From assembly GCA_902774995.1 (NCBI GenBank), contig CACYKR010000016.1, positions 1-34,008 of the forward strand: 34,008 bases of DNA. The letters are read 5' to 3'. The stretch's first letter is position 1, and each line of letters begins with the position of its first letter. This document shows, in pieces, positions 33,052 to 34,008 of this stretch. This stretch comes from an uncultured Bacteroidales bacterium. GTDB taxonomy: Bacteria > Bacteroidota > Bacteroidia > Bacteroidales > Paludibacteraceae. Under the pieces are notes generated by a model. It made no database searches and was not told the DNA's origin. It was given only the letters and a program-made list of their open reading frames with translations. The position numbers were made by a program, and so were the translations under genes.

Positions 33052-33102
33052 GAAATCAAAAAAAAACAAGCCTCGGGTGCATGAAGTTAGCGATTTTTTT
33101 CG

Positions 33103-33110
33103 TATCTTTG
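33103..33110 (+). promoter_or_regulatory. Probable -7 box of the invertase gene
   Basis: TATCTTTG lies 15 nt before the ATG at 33126. The expected -33 TTG is absent (GCAT stands there), so the promoter is probably weak or needs an activator. This is the only promoter in the window without a -33 box. Confidence 0.5.
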
Positions 33111-33125
33111 TGCAAAAAAACGGTT

Positions 33126-33764
33126 ATGAGGTACGGATATATTCGCGTGAGCAGCGACAAGCAAACGGTAGAGAACCAGCGTTTTGAAATCAATCAGTTC
33201 TGTCTCCGGGAAGGGATAGAGATAGACGGCTGGATTGACGAGACGGTCTCCGGCACCAAACCCTATTCCAAACGCCGGTTAGGCCAATTGCTGCGGCATG
33301 CGGGGAAGGGGGATTTGATTATCTGCAGTGAGTTGAGCCGGCTGGGCAGGAGCCTCTATATGATTATGGAAATCCTGAGCTATTGCATGCGTCGCGGCTG
33401 TATGGTATGGACCGTCAAAGACGGCTACCGGCTGGGGGAAGACATACAATCCAAGGTGCTGGCGTTCGCTTTCGGCCTGTCCGCGGAGATTGAGCGGAAC
33501 CTGATCAGCCAGCGGACACGCGAAGCCCTCGCCCGTATGAAAGCCGAAGGCAGACCTCTCGGTAGGCCTAAAGGCAGCTGTACCCGCAAGGAGGCACACC
33601 CGCTTTACCCCCGCGACGCATATATCCGCAGGTCGATAGCGCGGGGATGCTCGCAACGGCAGATATGTGGCCGTCTGGGATGCTCCCGCAACACTCTGAG
33701 ACGCTATATCCAGGCATTTATCTGCGGAGAATATACAACACGAAATGCTAAAAAAGTCACCTGA
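33126..33764 (+). CDS. Mpi-family serine DNA invertase
   Basis: The 212-aa product is a small serine recombinase. The catalytic Ser9 sits in YGYIRVSSDKQTVENQR. Other conserved stretches are LIICSELSRLGRSLYMIMEI, the E-helix region VLAFAFGLSAEIERNLISQR with TREALARMKAEG, and a C-terminal helix-turn-helix (CSQRQICGRLGCSRNTLRRY, about 178-197). It strongly resembles the Bacteroides master invertase Mpi, which flips several capsule and surface promoters. The frame is open from 33024, but ATG 33126 gives the exact family N-terminus and follows the -7 box. It lies about 260 bp from a promoter enclosed in inverted repeats, its likely substrate. It may also act on sites elsewhere. Confidence 0.92.
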   Translation: MRYGYIRVSSDKQTVENQRFEINQFCLREGIEIDGWIDETVSGTKPYSKRRLGQLLRHAGKGDLIICSELSRLGRSLYMIMEILSYCMRRGCMVWTVKDGYRLGEDIQSKVLAFAFGLSAEIERNLISQRTREALARMKAEGRPLGRPKGSCTRKEAHPLYPRDAYIRRSIARGCSQRQICGRLGCSRNTLRRYIQAFICGEYTTRNAKKVT

Positions 33765-33817
33765 ACAGGCGTTTTTGCAAAGAGTACTCAACAAAAGATA
33801 AATTTTTGATTATTTAC

Positions 33818-33848
33818 TTGCATATATCAAAAAAAAGTTGTACCTTTG
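33818..33848 (+). promoter_or_regulatory. Promoter of the attenuator leader at the right edge
   Basis: TTG (33818-33820), 20 nt, then TACCTTTG (33841-33848). CTTGCATATAT and AGTTGTACCTTTGCA match the best promoters in the window. A hairpin with TTTGAAGTA (33872-33880) / TACTTCGAAA (33897-33906) lies between it and the leader ORF. Confidence 0.8.
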
Positions 33849-33905
33849 CACTCGCAATTGAAAATCAGTTGTTTGAAGTACCAACGGTTAAGACACTACT
33901 TCGAA

Positions 33906-33995
33906 ATGACCTATTTTTATTACAACGGCAATTATTTCACGTCTTCTCTGAAAACCCAGAGTAGAATGGTTATATGCGCACTATCTGTCCGGTAG
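33906..33995 (+). CDS. Tyr/Phe-rich leader peptide
   Basis: The 29-aa ORF starts MTYFYYNGNYF: four Tyr and two Phe among residues 3-11, as in leader peptides of aromatic amino acid operons. Its stop codon lies in the 3' arm of the terminator hairpin. A ribosome stalled at the Tyr/Phe codons (33933-33938) would cover the first arm of the next hairpin (from 33942). The controlled gene is beyond the window; genes for Tyr/Phe synthesis, uptake or charging are the natural guess. No protein homology can be claimed for so short a peptide. Confidence 0.5.
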   Translation: MTYFYYNGNYFTSSLKTQSRMVICALSVR

Positions 33996-34008
33996 TGCGC
34001 TGTGTTTT
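33942..34008 (+). promoter_or_regulatory. Transcription attenuator with mutually exclusive hairpins
   Basis: Three pairings compete. Arm 1:2 is TCTTCTCTG (33942-33950) with CAGAGTAGA (33957-33965), one mismatch. Arm 2:3 is CAGAGTAG (33957-33964) with CTATCTG (33981-33987), one bulge. Arm 3:4 is GCGCACTA (33976-33983) with TAGTGCGC (33993-34000), followed by TGTGTTTT, a likely terminator. This is the classical order of a translation-coupled attenuator. The T-tract is cut by the window end. Confidence 0.55.

Noticed and set aside
33024..33125. N-terminal extension of the invertase frame
   Set aside because: It runs through the promoter and palindrome; the Mpi family starts at MRYGYIRVS.

Overview
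The window looks like chromosome of a gut-type member of the Bacteroidales (Bacteroidota). Four things point there. Ten promoters share the Bacteroidetes form (TTG or TTTG, exactly 20 nt, then TAnnTTTG). Start codons sit in AT-rich leaders rather than behind Shine-Dalgarno sites. The encoded families are typical of the group: OmpA-LysM proteins, a Bacteroidetes-type TamB, InlB/Listeria-Bacteroides repeats and an Mpi-type DNA invertase. Genus cannot be settled by eye.

Positions 1-22,100 are mostly housekeeping. On the minus strand lie the ribosomal operon rpsF-rpsR-rplI and then efp. efp is divergent from a plus-strand run of overlapping or tightly packed genes: marC-like, rpiB, a radical SAM/SPASM enzyme, a metallo-beta-lactamase-fold hydrolase and tamB. 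pnp follows on the minus strand. Next comes a minus-strand block of two OmpA-family envelope genes with a CAU-anticodon tRNA wedged between them. A plus-strand block carries pta-ackA (acetate fermentation), a cytoplasmic GH13 enzyme and a UbiA prenyltransferase. A minus-strand pair follows: a membrane-anchored acidic protein and a secreted transglutaminase-like protein.

Positions 22,300-32,000 hold a surface-protein locus on the minus strand: a 477-aa and a 2634-aa secreted mosaic protein. Both are built from InlB-type and fibronectin-like modules and share one beta-rich module. A 45-aa small protein follows. GC content looks visibly lower than in the neighbours.

Positions 32,000-33,770 look like the control region for that locus. 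A perfect 14-bp inverted repeat (32714-32727 / 32854-32867) encloses a strong promoter that now points at the surface operon. A serine recombinase of the Mpi invertase family is encoded about 260 bp away. I read this as an invertible, phase-variable promoter. A 42-bp perfect direct repeat is present once beside this promoter and once as the leader of the 477-aa gene. The 671 bp between the copies hold an orphan antitoxin-like gene and a broken toxin tail, so the promoter and its probable target have been pushed apart.

At the right edge a strong promoter drives a leader with a Tyr/Phe-rich 29-codon ORF and three mutually exclusive hairpins. This is the layout of a classical attenuator; the controlled gene is outside the window.
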